Shown here: positions 23,665 to 29,709 of the stretch, in pieces
Layout of the letters: every line of letters begins with the position of its first letter
Position numbering within the stretch: the stretch's first letter is position 1
IMG/VR virus record: IMGVR_UViG_3300023184_000355
Span: 1 to 32,457 of that record
Reading direction: 5' to 3' (one strand)
From: a virus
DNA length: 32,457 nt
Made by a program: the position numbers and the translations under genes
The notes under the pieces: generated by a model
What the model saw: the letters and a program-made list of their open reading frames with translations, nothing else
Databases searched by the model: none
What the model was told of the DNA's origin: nothing

Positions 23665-23880
23665 ATGGATTCAGTTACATTGGTAAAGTTTGTTCGTTTG
23701 GCTTTGGAAGTTATATCTGACAGGATGTTAACTATATTAGGTCTTACCATGTCCTTTGCTTTGGCGTGTTGGACGATGAGCGCACCTACTGTTGAACGAT
23801 TGGGGATGAGTGCTTTTTTTGCTTGTTTTGCTTATTTGGTAGTCAGGACAAAGGAAGGAATTAAAAATGAAATCTCCTAA
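23665..23880 (+). CDS. Small membrane protein with two TM segments, holin-like (71 aa)
   Basis: Two hydrophobic segments are visible: about 22-38 (MLTILGLTMSFALACW) and 46-62 (LGMSAFFACFAYLVV), with a basic end (RTKEGIKNEIS). Small two-TM proteins before a lysis cassette may be holins or antiholins. A better 3-TM holin candidate lies at 25135, so this may be a second, modulating holin. The end overlaps the next gene by 14 bp. Confidence 0.65.
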   Translation: MDSVTLVKFVRLALEVISDRMLTILGLTMSFALACWTMSAPTVERLGMSAFFACFAYLVVRTKEGIKNEIS

Positions 23881-24133
23881 AGAATATGAAATGAAGAGCA
23901 AGGTTCCGGGTGCAGACCTGCCTAACTATTCTCAGAAGTGGGCTAAACCTATCAGGCCGCAGAATCCTTCAGATAATACTCAGGGTGGTGATCCATATTG
24001 GACTCCAGGAACTATGCCCAAGGGTGGGTTCCGTAGCGTATTCTGCTTTGAAAAAGGCAATCCATCTGCTCGCGGAAATGGTGATTCAACGAAGATTAGC
24101 GGAACGGATAAGCCTGGCCGCAAGGTGTATTAA
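23867..24133 (+). CDS. Hypothetical protein (88 aa)
   Basis: An AAGGAA motif upstream and the 14-bp overlap with the membrane-protein gene support this start. The product is polar, Pro/Gly/Lys-rich (KWAKPIRPQNPSDNTQGG, YWTPGTMPKGGFRSVFCFEKG) and ends TDKPGRKVY; it is probably poorly structured. No family was recognised. Confidence 0.6.
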   Translation: MKSPKEYEMKSKVPGADLPNYSQKWAKPIRPQNPSDNTQGGDPYWTPGTMPKGGFRSVFCFEKGNPSARGNGDSTKISGTDKPGRKVY

Positions 24134-24135
24134 TC

Positions 24136-24477
24136 ATGGCTAATAATATTGCGTTTCAAGTTAATGGAAAGACTACCAGAATAAATGTAGCTACCTCTGC
24201 AAACACGGTAGCAATTCTTTCTGATAGCCCTTCTAATCAGGTTCGTGTTCATAATGGAACGGCGGGAGAAATTTTTATTAGGTTGAGCAATTCCAGCACA
24301 GGAGATGTTGTTATTCCGGTGGCAGGAACGCCAAGCTATGGAGTTGTCTTGCACAACAATGCGACAATTATTTTGACAACGCCGGCACAGTCAAGTAACA
24401 CGGCTACGCTGTATCTATCTGCTATTGCTGCCTCTGGAACTGGCATTGTCTATGCAACTCCAGGTGAAGGTCTGTAA
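24136..24477 (+). CDS. Beta-sandwich virion protein, paralogue B (113 aa)
   Basis: A single beta-rich domain that starts MANNIAFQVNGKTTRINVAT and ends GIVYATPGEGL. It parallels the protein at 15727 in length, strand order (NQVRVHNGTAGEIFIRLS versus NQYRVINTGTVTVFLGYG) and the terminal TPG(D/E)GL. A paralogue of a fibre-region protein placed in the lysis region suggests a moved duplicate or a second decoration protein. Confidence 0.7.
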   Translation: MANNIAFQVNGKTTRINVATSANTVAILSDSPSNQVRVHNGTAGEIFIRLSNSSTGDVVIPVAGTPSYGVVLHNNATIILTTPAQSSNTATLYLSAIAASGTGIVYATPGEGL

Positions 24478-24699
24478 ATGGATTCCCAATCACTAATTAA
24501 TGCCTTGATGGGTTTAGCAGGATTCTTTGGTGGTTGGACTATCAATTCACTTACAAAATCTATTGCCAAGATAGAAGATCGTTTGCAAGAGATGCCTGAT
24601 AAATATGTGGCAAAAGAAGATTACAAAGATGATATAAAAAGTATCCATGAAATGCTTAATAAAATATTTGATAAATTAGATGGAAAAGCAGATAAGTAA
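24478..24699 (+). CDS. Membrane-anchored coiled-coil protein (73 aa)
   Basis: An N-terminal hydrophobic segment (SLINALMGLAGFFGGWTINS) is followed by a charged helical region (AKIEDRLQEMPDKYVAKEDY, then IHEMLNKIFDKLDGKADK). This TM-plus-KxDYKxDI...KLDGKADK layout is common beside phage lysis genes. A spanin-like or holin-partner role is possible, but there is no lipobox. It overlaps the endolysin gene by 20 bp. Confidence 0.7.
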   Translation: MDSQSLINALMGLAGFFGGWTINSLTKSIAKIEDRLQEMPDKYVAKEDYKDDIKSIHEMLNKIFDKLDGKADK

Positions 24700-25138
24700 T
24701 AATCTCCAAGCCTTTCTGGATATGATTGCTCATTCAGAAGGAACCGTTAAATACGGTGATAAAGATGGGTACAATGTAATCGTTGGTGGAATTCTTTTTG
24801 ATAGTTACGATGACCATCCTCGCAAGTTGGTTCATATAAATAAAACTCTATATTCTACTGCTGCCGGCAGATACCAATTGCTCAAGCGTTACTACGACGC
24901 TTATAAGACAAGTCTAGGGCTAAAAGACTTCTCTCCTGCCTCTCAGGATGCAATAGCCATACAACAGATTAAAGAGTGCAAAGCATTGCCGGACATAGAG
25001 GCTGGTAACTTTGAACATGCGGTTACACTCTGCGCCCACATTTGGGCATCATTGCCTGGTGCTGGATATAACCAGCATGAGAATGATATGAATTCTCTGA
25101 AACAAGTATTTATTGCTTGCGGAGGATTGCCAGCATGA
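24680..25138 (+). CDS. Endolysin, lambda R-like transglycosylase
   Basis: The 152-residue protein follows lambda R closely: FLDMIAHSEGT (catalytic Glu expected at E20), YNVIVGGILFDSYDDHPRKL, STAAGRYQLLKRYYDAY, LGLKDFSPASQDAIAIQQIK and IWASLPGAGYNQHE. Lambda R is a lytic transglycosylase that cuts peptidoglycan between MurNAc and GlcNAc. There is no signal peptide, so it needs a pore-forming holin for release. The start lies inside the preceding gene and its stop overlaps the holin start (ATGA). Confidence 0.95.
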   Translation: MEKQISNNLQAFLDMIAHSEGTVKYGDKDGYNVIVGGILFDSYDDHPRKLVHINKTLYSTAAGRYQLLKRYYDAYKTSLGLKDFSPASQDAIAIQQIKECKALPDIEAGNFEHAVTLCAHIWASLPGAGYNQHENDMNSLKQVFIACGGLPA

Positions 25139-25569
25139 ACCCGCTGTTGCTATCTGGATTATTTGATATTGGTAAATCGCTTATAGATCGGTTCTTCCCC
25201 GATCCGGCTTCCAAGGCTGCCGCCCAATTAGAACTTCTCAAGATGCAGGAGTCAGGTGATTTGCAGCGTCTAGCTATGGAAACCGACCTTTCCAAGCTGC
25301 AAATCCAGACCAATGTTGAGGAGGCAAAATCTACCAACTGGTGGGTTGCCGGCTGGAGGCCATTTGTCGGATGGGTATGTGGTGCTGGATTGGCTTATGT
25401 AGCGGTTATAGAGCCTGTGGCGAGGTTTATCGCACAAGTCTGGTTCCACTATACCGGCTGGTTCCCCGCGATTGATACGACCCTTACCATGCAAGTCCTA
25501 CTGGGTATGCTAGGGTTGGGCGCAATGAGAACGTATGAGAAATCTAATAATTCGGAGAATAAGAGATGA
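25135..25569 (+). CDS. Holin, Holin_3TMs type
   Basis: The start is the ATG at 25135 (MNPLLLSGLFDIGKSLIDRF), overlapping the endolysin stop as ATGA. The 144-residue product has an amphipathic N-terminal helix, a Glu/Lys-rich central helix and then STNWWVAGWRPFVGWVCGAG, the NWW..GWRP..GW hallmark of Holin_3TMs, followed by hydrophobic segments (GLAYVAVIEPVARFIAQVWF and TMQVLLGMLGLGAM). It should form membrane lesions that release the endolysin. Its stop overlaps the next start. Confidence 0.88.
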   Translation: MNPLLLSGLFDIGKSLIDRFFPDPASKAAAQLELLKMQESGDLQRLAMETDLSKLQIQTNVEEAKSTNWWVAGWRPFVGWVCGAGLAYVAVIEPVARFIAQVWFHYTGWFPAIDTTLTMQVLLGMLGLGAMRTYEKSNNSENKR

Positions 25570-26096
25570 GATATGTAATAGCATTAATGATGTTAACCGG
25601 CTCTGCCTACGGTATGGAATTGGCTATCTGTGATGGTGAGTTTGCATTGTGCGCCGCATCATCTGCTACGCCTACGGGCAAGACCATTAAGGTTGGCGGC
25701 AAGACGTTTCAGGAAGGGATGGCTGTTTGCCCTGTTTTGAAGGGTAAGTCTATTGCGGATTTGAGCCTGATGAACGGCTCCTGCGCTGCTCCCAAAGGCA
25801 AGGTCTGGAGCCTGTTTTCCACCATTACAAGTTATCCACAGGCCCCCACCTGGGCGGTTACGCCGATGGTTGTTACCAAGTTTGTGACCACCAAGGAATC
25901 GGGAATGAGCAACATGTGGAGTTTTCCATGCGAGATTCAGGCGAAGAAGATTAACGGGGTTCGCCTCGCGTCATGCTATGGCCCTATTAATGAAAGCCCT
26001 TGGAATTCTGACCATGTTCCGGTAGGTGCGGAAGCATTTAGTGCAGCGCCGGCTGGAGCCTTGAACCCGGTTGGTGGTAACTTTCCTAGCAAGTAA
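25566..26096 (+). CDS. Exported hypothetical protein with signal peptide (176 aa)
   Basis: The ATG overlaps the holin stop (ATGA). A clear Sec signal peptide is seen (MRYVIALMMLTGSAYG, then cleavage before MELAIC). The mature part has six Cys (two near 22 and 28, others at about 54, 73, 121 and 136), consistent with disulphides in the periplasm, and ends in a Gly/Pro-rich tail. It may help lysis or superinfection exclusion from the periplasm. No family was recognised. Confidence 0.75.
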   Translation: MRYVIALMMLTGSAYGMELAICDGEFALCAASSATPTGKTIKVGGKTFQEGMAVCPVLKGKSIADLSLMNGSCAAPKGKVWSLFSTITSYPQAPTWAVTPMVVTKFVTTKESGMSNMWSFPCEIQAKKINGVRLASCYGPINESPWNSDHVPVGAEAFSAAPAGALNPVGGNFPSK

Positions 26097-26119
26097 TTAA
26101 CGGCAAAGGATATGGAAAA

Positions 26120-26269
26120 ATGGCTAAGAAAGGCTTGTACTACAACATAAACCGGCGCAGGAAATTGGGTTTGCCAGCAAAGAAGCCAGGGCAAAAAGGT
26201 TATCCAACTTCCAAATCATTCCGCAGATCAGAAAAGACTGCCAAGAAAAGGAAGGTGCGCCGTGGCTAA
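26120..26269 (+). CDS. Small highly basic protein (49 aa)
   Basis: An AAAGGA lies upstream of the ATG. The 49 residues, MAKKGLYYNINRRRKLGLPA then KKPGQKGYPTSKSFRRSEKT and AKKRKVRRG, contain 19 Lys/Arg. The MAKKGLY.NI..R(R/K)......KPG..G.PT...F..S.KTAK pattern is common in small podophage proteins of unknown function. The end CGTGGCTAA provides the GTG start of the next gene, which couples their translation. Confidence 0.7.
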   Translation: MAKKGLYYNINRRRKLGLPAKKPGQKGYPTSKSFRRSEKTAKKRKVRRG

Positions 26270-26492
26270 GAAATTTCCCAATCTATCGGTAGGACGCGGG
26301 GAGAAATTACCCGCTTCTAAAGGTGCCGGCCTGACTGAGAAGGGTAGGCGCAAGGCTAGGGCTGCTGGTAGCAACCTCAAAGCGCCCACTAAAGACACTA
26401 AGAACCCGCGTCACAAGTCTTTCTGCGCCCGCAGTAGATCATGGAAGGGAACCAGAGGGAAAGCCGCTAGGAGGCGTTGGGGCTGTCGGTAG
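26262..26492 (+). CDS. DUF6321-like basic protein (76 aa)
   Basis: A GTG start overlaps the preceding stop. The sequence carries the DUF6321-type pattern: LTEKGRRKARAAGSNLKAPT, then HKSFCARSRSWKGTRGKAAR and RRWGCR. It is extremely Lys/Arg-rich and has two Cys. Such proteins occur near the end of structural arrays in many phages and are functionally undefined. A zinc- or DNA-binding virion role is possible. It is the last rightward gene and meets the leftward operon 12 bp later. Confidence 0.8.
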   Translation: MAKKFPNLSVGRGEKLPASKGAGLTEKGRRKARAAGSNLKAPTKDTKNPRHKSFCARSRSWKGTRGKAARRRWGCR

Positions 26493-26504
26493 CATTTTCG
26501 TATT

Positions 26505-26523
26505 TCATTTCCCGCACTCCTTC
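26505..26523. repeat. 19-bp direct repeat, copy 1
   Basis: TCATTTCCCGCACTCCTTC is identical to 26687-26705. On the minus strand each copy encodes Lys-Glu-Cys-Gly-Lys, a stop and an overlapping ATG. Copy 1 ends the 61-residue gene, and an ATG follows that opens only 13 codons. Confidence 0.9.
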
Positions 26524-26690
26524 AGGGCTTCACGCGCAATATCGCGCCAAGAGTCGTTTTCGTTATGATGGCCCTCAATTGTTTTCAACGCCACCATCGC
26601 CTTGTCCCGCTCTGCAATTGCGGCGGCGAGTTCGCGTTCAAGCGCGCAATACTTTAAATGCAGCGCTCTGTATGCTTTATCGCTACTCAT
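26505..26690 (-). CDS. Small helical protein ending in KECGK (61 aa)
   Basis: The ATG at 26690 follows AAGGAG and overlaps the preceding stop (ATGA). The product is a charged helical protein (MSSDKAYRALHLKYCALERE, then LAAAIAERDKAMVALKTIEG), likely a coiled coil, ending DIAREALKECGK. The last codons are identical at DNA level to those of the upstream 38-residue gene. It is the last gene of the leftward recombination operon, and the function is unknown. Confidence 0.6.
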   Translation of the reverse strand: MSSDKAYRALHLKYCALERELAAAIAERDKAMVALKTIEGHHNENDSWRDIAREALKECGK

Positions 26691-26705
26691 TTCCCGCACT
26701 CCTTC
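26687..26705. repeat. 19-bp direct repeat, copy 2
   Basis: Identical to 26505-26523. Here it ends the 38-residue membrane micro-protein and supplies the AAGGAG ribosome-binding site and start of the 61-residue gene. Confidence 0.9.
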
Positions 26706-26803
26706 TGTGCCTTGTTCATCTGTATCGAGCCATCTACATAGCCATAGATAAAGCACAAGAAAACCACTAAACAGATGCCCATTACCCAGTCCGTTAATTT
26801 CAC
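26687..26803 (-). CDS. Single-TM micro-protein ending in KECGK (38 aa)
   Basis: A GTG start overlaps the stop of the nuclease gene (GTGA) behind a GGGAGGAG ribosome-binding site. It encodes MKLTDWVMGICLVVFLCFIY, a clear membrane segment, then GYVDGSIQMNKAQKECGK. The stop overlaps the next start as ATGA. The small size, membrane anchor and tight coupling suggest a real gene, perhaps an inner-membrane partner of the following coiled-coil protein. Confidence 0.65.
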   Translation of the reverse strand: MKLTDWVMGICLVVFLCFIYGYVDGSIQMNKAQKECGK

Positions 26804-27141
26804 GTTAACTCCTCCCTAATAAGTCGTATAAATTCCTCCAGAGGCAAGCATACTACCCATGCCTTGCCATCAGCCCTAAAAGCCACCACAGGCCGTTCTG
26901 AGGGTTCCCTGAGGCTGTTCTGAGCCTCTTCCAGCCAATCATAGATAAGCCCTATCCGTTTCCTACGCTTTATCTCCCACCGATACGGGGGCGTATGTAT
27001 ATCTGCCCCCATATCGCGCTCCTGCCCCAACAGTCGTTTGACCGGCTTACCCAGGGCTTCAGAGAGTATTGCGCCTACCTCGCGCTCACCCTCTTGCCCC
27101 CTTTGCCGGTTACGCCGGCCTCGGCTGGATGCGTCACTCAT
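26800..27141 (-). CDS. PD-(D/E)XK nuclease, Holliday-junction-resolvase-like
   Basis: The 113-residue protein has the compact restriction-endonuclease fold pattern: RGQEGEREVGAIL (E at about 17-21), then D47 in DMGADIHT and an ExK in YRWEIKRRK (E56, K58), followed by a basic helix. Small phage proteins of this kind are predicted to resolve branched DNA, clearing junctions before packaging. It is the last enzyme of the leftward recombination operon, overlaps the GT-A gene as ATGA, and has a basic N-terminus (SSRGRRNRQRG). Hjc/VRR-type membership is inferred from motifs only. Confidence 0.75.
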   Translation of the reverse strand: MSDASSRGRRNRQRGQEGEREVGAILSEALGKPVKRLLGQERDMGADIHTPPYRWEIKRRKRIGLIYDWLEEAQNSLREPSERPVVAFRADGKAWVVCLPLEEFIRLIREELT

Positions 27142-27878
27142 GACGATTGCAGGAGTTGCCCTTCAAACGCATAGGTTCCGATATGCCCCAATCTGCACCA
27201 CGGAGCAGCCCATACCTTCCCGCCATGCTTACGCCAGAGGTTGCAGAAGTGATAGTCCTCGGAGAGTAGGCGATTGGTTCCATCTTCTATGCTGGTGGCA
27301 AAGTATTCTTTGATAACATCCAAGGCTTGGAGATTTCCGGCTAGATCAATTACATCGTTTGTATAGGACGGAACCTTGTCTGCCAAACTTTCAAATACCT
27401 CACGCTTGATGAGCATAAACCCAGTTCCACCGTTCCATATCTCTACCGGCTCATTGATTGGAACAGTTACTTGAGAGGTATATCCAACAAGGTTAATGAC
27501 GAACGAACCCGTGTGATATTTCATCTTATCCAGTTCTACTCCGGTATCGAACGCAGACTTAACGCTATGCCAGTTAACTTCTTTCTTTGGATAGATACCA
27601 CAGATAATGTCTTTGTCTGCTGCCAGCATCGGGGGAATGTCGGTAGCTTCAAAGCGTATATCCGAATCAATGAACATTAGATGAGAACAATTGGTCTTTA
27701 AGAAAGCATGAGTAAGAGCATTACGCGCTCTTGTTATCAGGCTTTCGTTGAACATAAAAGAGAATGTTATGTCCGTATTGCCAGCCATGACTTTCGTCAG
27801 GTTGATAAGTGCCTGGGTGTAATACCCGTAGCACATACCGCCATACATAGGTGTAGCCAAGAATATATTATTAGCCAT
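27138..27878 (-). CDS. GT-A fold glycosyltransferase-like protein
   Basis: This 246-residue protein starts with a beta-alpha unit (MANNIFLATPMYGGMCYGYY) and has an N-E-S-L-I-T-R-A-R-N helix before a DxD motif in LMFIDSDIRF (DSD, 71-73), then GIYPKKEVNW and a conserved late segment WNGGTGFMLIKREVFESL and SEDYHFCNLWRKHGGKVW. These are hallmarks of GT-A proteins in phages. Substrates are unknown. Its presence inside the recombination operon, and the different glycosyltransferase near terL, suggests that sugar transfer matters to this phage. The start overlaps the preceding stop (TAATG). Confidence 0.8.
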   Translation of the reverse strand: MANNIFLATPMYGGMCYGYYTQALINLTKVMAGNTDITFSFMFNESLITRARNALTHAFLKTNCSHLMFIDSDIRFEATDIPPMLAADKDIICGIYPKKEVNWHSVKSAFDTGVELDKMKYHTGSFVINLVGYTSQVTVPINEPVEIWNGGTGFMLIKREVFESLADKVPSYTNDVIDLAGNLQALDVIKEYFATSIEDGTNRLLSEDYHFCNLWRKHGGKVWAAPWCRLGHIGTYAFEGQLLQSS

Positions 27879-28129
27879 TAGAAAGGCACATCATCATTGT
27901 TCCCCTGCTGCACTTCTTTGGGGTATTGCTGAGTAGCAACGTATGTATCATGCGCGAGGCTAATGAGTTCTCCGTACGCGCTGGTTCTCTTCCATGCGCT
28001 AATCTTGATGAGTACGCCTTCCTTGGTCATCAGGTTGCCTTTGAAATCTGGAGCCTTGTCGTTACCCTTTTTATCATTGCTGAATAAACAACCCTTGCCC
28101 GGTTCTGGAATATTAGGTGTTGTTGCCAT
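27878..28129 (-). CDS. DUF736-like protein, copy 1 (83 aa)
   Basis: The ATG at 28129 (MATTPNIPEPGKGCLFSNDK) lies 9 nt after GGAG. An earlier ATG at 28138 would abut the ribosome-binding site. The core DKAPDFKGNLMTKEG followed by VLIKISAWKRTSAYGELISL follows the DUF736-like pattern (ssDNA/OB-like small proteins), and the tail is acidic (NNDDVPF), as often seen in ssDNA-binding proteins. It is paralogous to the next upstream gene. A role in recombination, near RecT, is likely from context. It overlaps the neighbouring gene by 17 bp. Confidence 0.7.
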   Translation of the reverse strand: MATTPNIPEPGKGCLFSNDKKGNDKAPDFKGNLMTKEGVLIKISAWKRTSAYGELISLAHDTYVATQQYPKEVQQGNNDDVPF

Positions 28130-28343
28130 AGTAATCATCTCCTTTGTTTACTTTATCTACACCGATTGATATTAATCTGCCCATTTTTGTTTCACGTATC
28201 CATCCGCCGATACGTATCAATTCACCTTTATATAGAAGTTCCCCCTTCATATCTGGAGAGTAATCATCAATCTTATTCAGGTTGGTAAAGAGGACTCCTT
28301 TACCTTCTATTAACTTCTTAGCCTTGTATTCATTTTCCATCAT
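28113..28343 (-). CDS. DUF736-like protein, copy 2 (76 aa)
   Basis: The sequence aligns with the downstream gene: GKGVLFTNLNKIDDYSPDMK, then GELIRIGGWIRETKMGRLIS. Shared positions include G-x-LF-x-N, (A/S)PD-x-KG-x-L, and I-x-x-W-x-R-x-(S/K). A local duplication is likely. It lacks the acidic tail of copy 1 and ends DDYYGNNT. Start ATG at 28343 after GGGAAC, inside the end of the HTH gene. Confidence 0.7.
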   Translation of the reverse strand: MMENEYKAKKLIEGKGVLFTNLNKIDDYSPDMKGELLYKGELIRIGGWIRETKMGRLISIGVDKVNKGDDYYGNNT

Positions 28344-28512
28344 GTGTTCCCAGGTAGTATTTGCTGAAGGTCTTATCCCCTTCTTTAACTGTAACGCTTT
28401 TGATTGATATTCCTAGCCTTCTAAGGTCGTGTACCCTAGAAGCCAGGCGCATCACGCCTAGTTCCTTTAAAGACTCCAACGGAGTTATTGGTGCTTGCTG
28501 GAGCCTGTCCAT
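28330..28512 (-). CDS. Small winged-HTH-type protein (HTH_39-like, 60 aa)
   Basis: The 60-residue protein carries a clear helix-turn-helix: ITPLESLKELGVMRLASRVH then DLRRLGISIKSVTVKEGDKT and a wing-like KYYLGTHDGK. The L...G..RL.AR..DLR..G..I pattern is the HTH_39 family of small phage/plasmid regulators. It sits just downstream of RecT. The palindromes of the divergent region are possible targets, but nothing shows this. Confidence 0.8.
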   Translation of the reverse strand: MDRLQQAPITPLESLKELGVMRLASRVHDLRRLGISIKSVTVKEGDKTFSKYYLGTHDGK

Positions 28513-28514
28513 GA

Positions 28515-29381
28515 TTAGCTTGTTTTGTCCGGTGAGTTTTGCTTTGGGCTAGTGTCTGCCTCCACCGCCGGAGCAGGAGGATTAATAATTTCCGATATCT
28601 CTCGGAAGAGTTTGCTGGATGCCATGATGCCCATGCGAGCAAATGGTTTTGTATTAGCCATCTTGAGCGCAATCATCTTCTCATCCTTGTCTTTGATCGA
28701 GAGTTTGCTGTTACCAAGTTTTATAGCCAGCGAAATCATGGATTCAATCCATTCCTCTTTGGTAGCAAGAGTAATGCTGTCCTTGCCAGGTATAGCGAAT
28801 TCCCAAGGTTCCGGCGTTTCATCTACTTCAGCAATATTCGCCAGAGCAGCGGCAGCAGACTCGATGGTAGGTTTAACTGGTGACGGTGTTACATCCCGTT
28901 CAACAGGTGAGAAGTCGTTTACTTCTTCCGGCGTGTATACCCCAACACAGCACCCAGGAAACACGGTGCGGATACCCTCAGATACCACCCTGGCTCGTAG
29001 CATCGCTCTCGGATAGTTCTTCCAGTTATCTTTATTGGTCAACCCAATCCGCGCAGCTTGGGCGAACGTCCAGCTAAGGGTGATGCTTCCGCCCTGCGCG
29101 TGAGAGAAGGTAGCTTTAACTTCCGTGTCCGTATACGTCACCCATTCCACCCTGCCACCCGCCATTTGAAACCTGGCGAGCATTGCATCGGCTTTCAAGG
29201 CCGGCCTACCCTGGATGATGTGATAGTCCCTCGCAGCCAGCGCCGGTGAGTAACCCTCTGCTTGCGCTACCAACATCAAGGCCATTGCTTGCTCAGGTGT
29301 TTTCATGCCAAACAATCCGCTTTTAGCTACAGCGTTTGCCATCAATTGAATCTGGTCTACGCTTACAAGTGCAGTAGTCAT
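28515..29381 (-). CDS. recT: RecT-type ssDNA annealing protein
   Basis: The 288-residue protein shows RecT-type features: QLMANAVAKSGLFGMKTPEQ, AMALMLVAQAEGYSPALAAR, DYHIIQGRPALKADAMLARF, then WTFAQAARIGLTNKDNWKNY and RAMLRARVVSEGIRTVFPGC. Residues 165-288 are variable and disordered at the end. It should anneal single strands produced by the exonuclease encoded upstream, giving recombination-dependent replication or repair. It starts at an ATG overlapping the stop of a 28-residue micro-protein gene, with GGAGAAAT inside that gene. Confidence 0.9.
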   Translation of the reverse strand: MTTALVSVDQIQLMANAVAKSGLFGMKTPEQAMALMLVAQAEGYSPALAARDYHIIQGRPALKADAMLARFQMAGGRVEWVTYTDTEVKATFSHAQGGSITLSWTFAQAARIGLTNKDNWKNYPRAMLRARVVSEGIRTVFPGCCVGVYTPEEVNDFSPVERDVTPSPVKPTIESAAAALANIAEVDETPEPWEFAIPGKDSITLATKEEWIESMISLAIKLGNSKLSIKDKDEKMIALKMANTKPFARMGIMASSKLFREISEIINPPAPAVEADTSPKQNSPDKTS

Positions 29382-29464
29382 ATAAATTTCTCCATTATTG
29401 TGATAATCAAATCAATCACCGATGTGGTTGCCATTACATAAATAGCCGTGTCAACGTGGCTCAT
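29378..29464 (-). CDS. 28-residue hydrophobic micro-protein
   Basis: An ATG overlapping the previous stop (TGATG) and preceded by AAAGGG opens 28 codons that end in ATGA with RecT. The product MSHVDTAIYVMATTSVIDLI then ITIMEKFI is largely hydrophobic over residues 7-24, compatible with a membrane segment. Exact abutment on both sides (87 bases, no slack) argues for translation. It may merely couple RecT translation, or it may be a membrane peptide. Confidence 0.6.
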   Translation of the reverse strand: MSHVDTAIYVMATTSVIDLIITIMEKFI

Positions 29465-29700
29465 CAACTACCCTTTGCCTTTTCTATCGCAATACGCGCA
29501 GCGGTTTCAACGCCGCGAGAGATTGTGATAATCATGTCATCACCCAGGTGAATAGGAATATCTATTTGCGTAACCGGATCGTTAATCTTTCTACATTCAG
29601 AAAAAATATCGTCGGTCATTGCCTTTGCCATCGCGTACATCGAATGAATAGGGCTTTCTTCTGGTATTCCAAGGTGATTACTTTTGTTTTTTGGAATCAT
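29464..29700 (-). CDS. Hypothetical protein (78 aa)
   Basis: The ATG at 29700 (MIPKNKSNHLGIPEESPIHS) follows AAGGATTGAAT; an in-frame TTG at 29706 is less likely. The product has a helical, acidic centre (MYAMAKAMTDDIFSECRK) and an alpha/beta end (MIITISRGVETAARIAIEKA). No family was recognised. Located between the exonuclease and RecT genes, it may be a recombination accessory factor. Confidence 0.65.
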   Translation of the reverse strand: MIPKNKSNHLGIPEESPIHSMYAMAKAMTDDIFSECRKINDPVTQIDIPIHLGDDMIITISRGVETAARIAIEKAKGS

Positions 29701-29709
29701 ATTCAATCC

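Noticed and set aside
26492-26505. Bidirectional terminator between the convergent operons
   Set aside because: No stable hairpin with T-runs was found in the 12-bp gap or in the adjacent gene ends.
28436-29249. Frames opposite or overlapping the RecT gene
   Set aside because: RecT has clear family motifs and operon overlaps; the alternatives have none.
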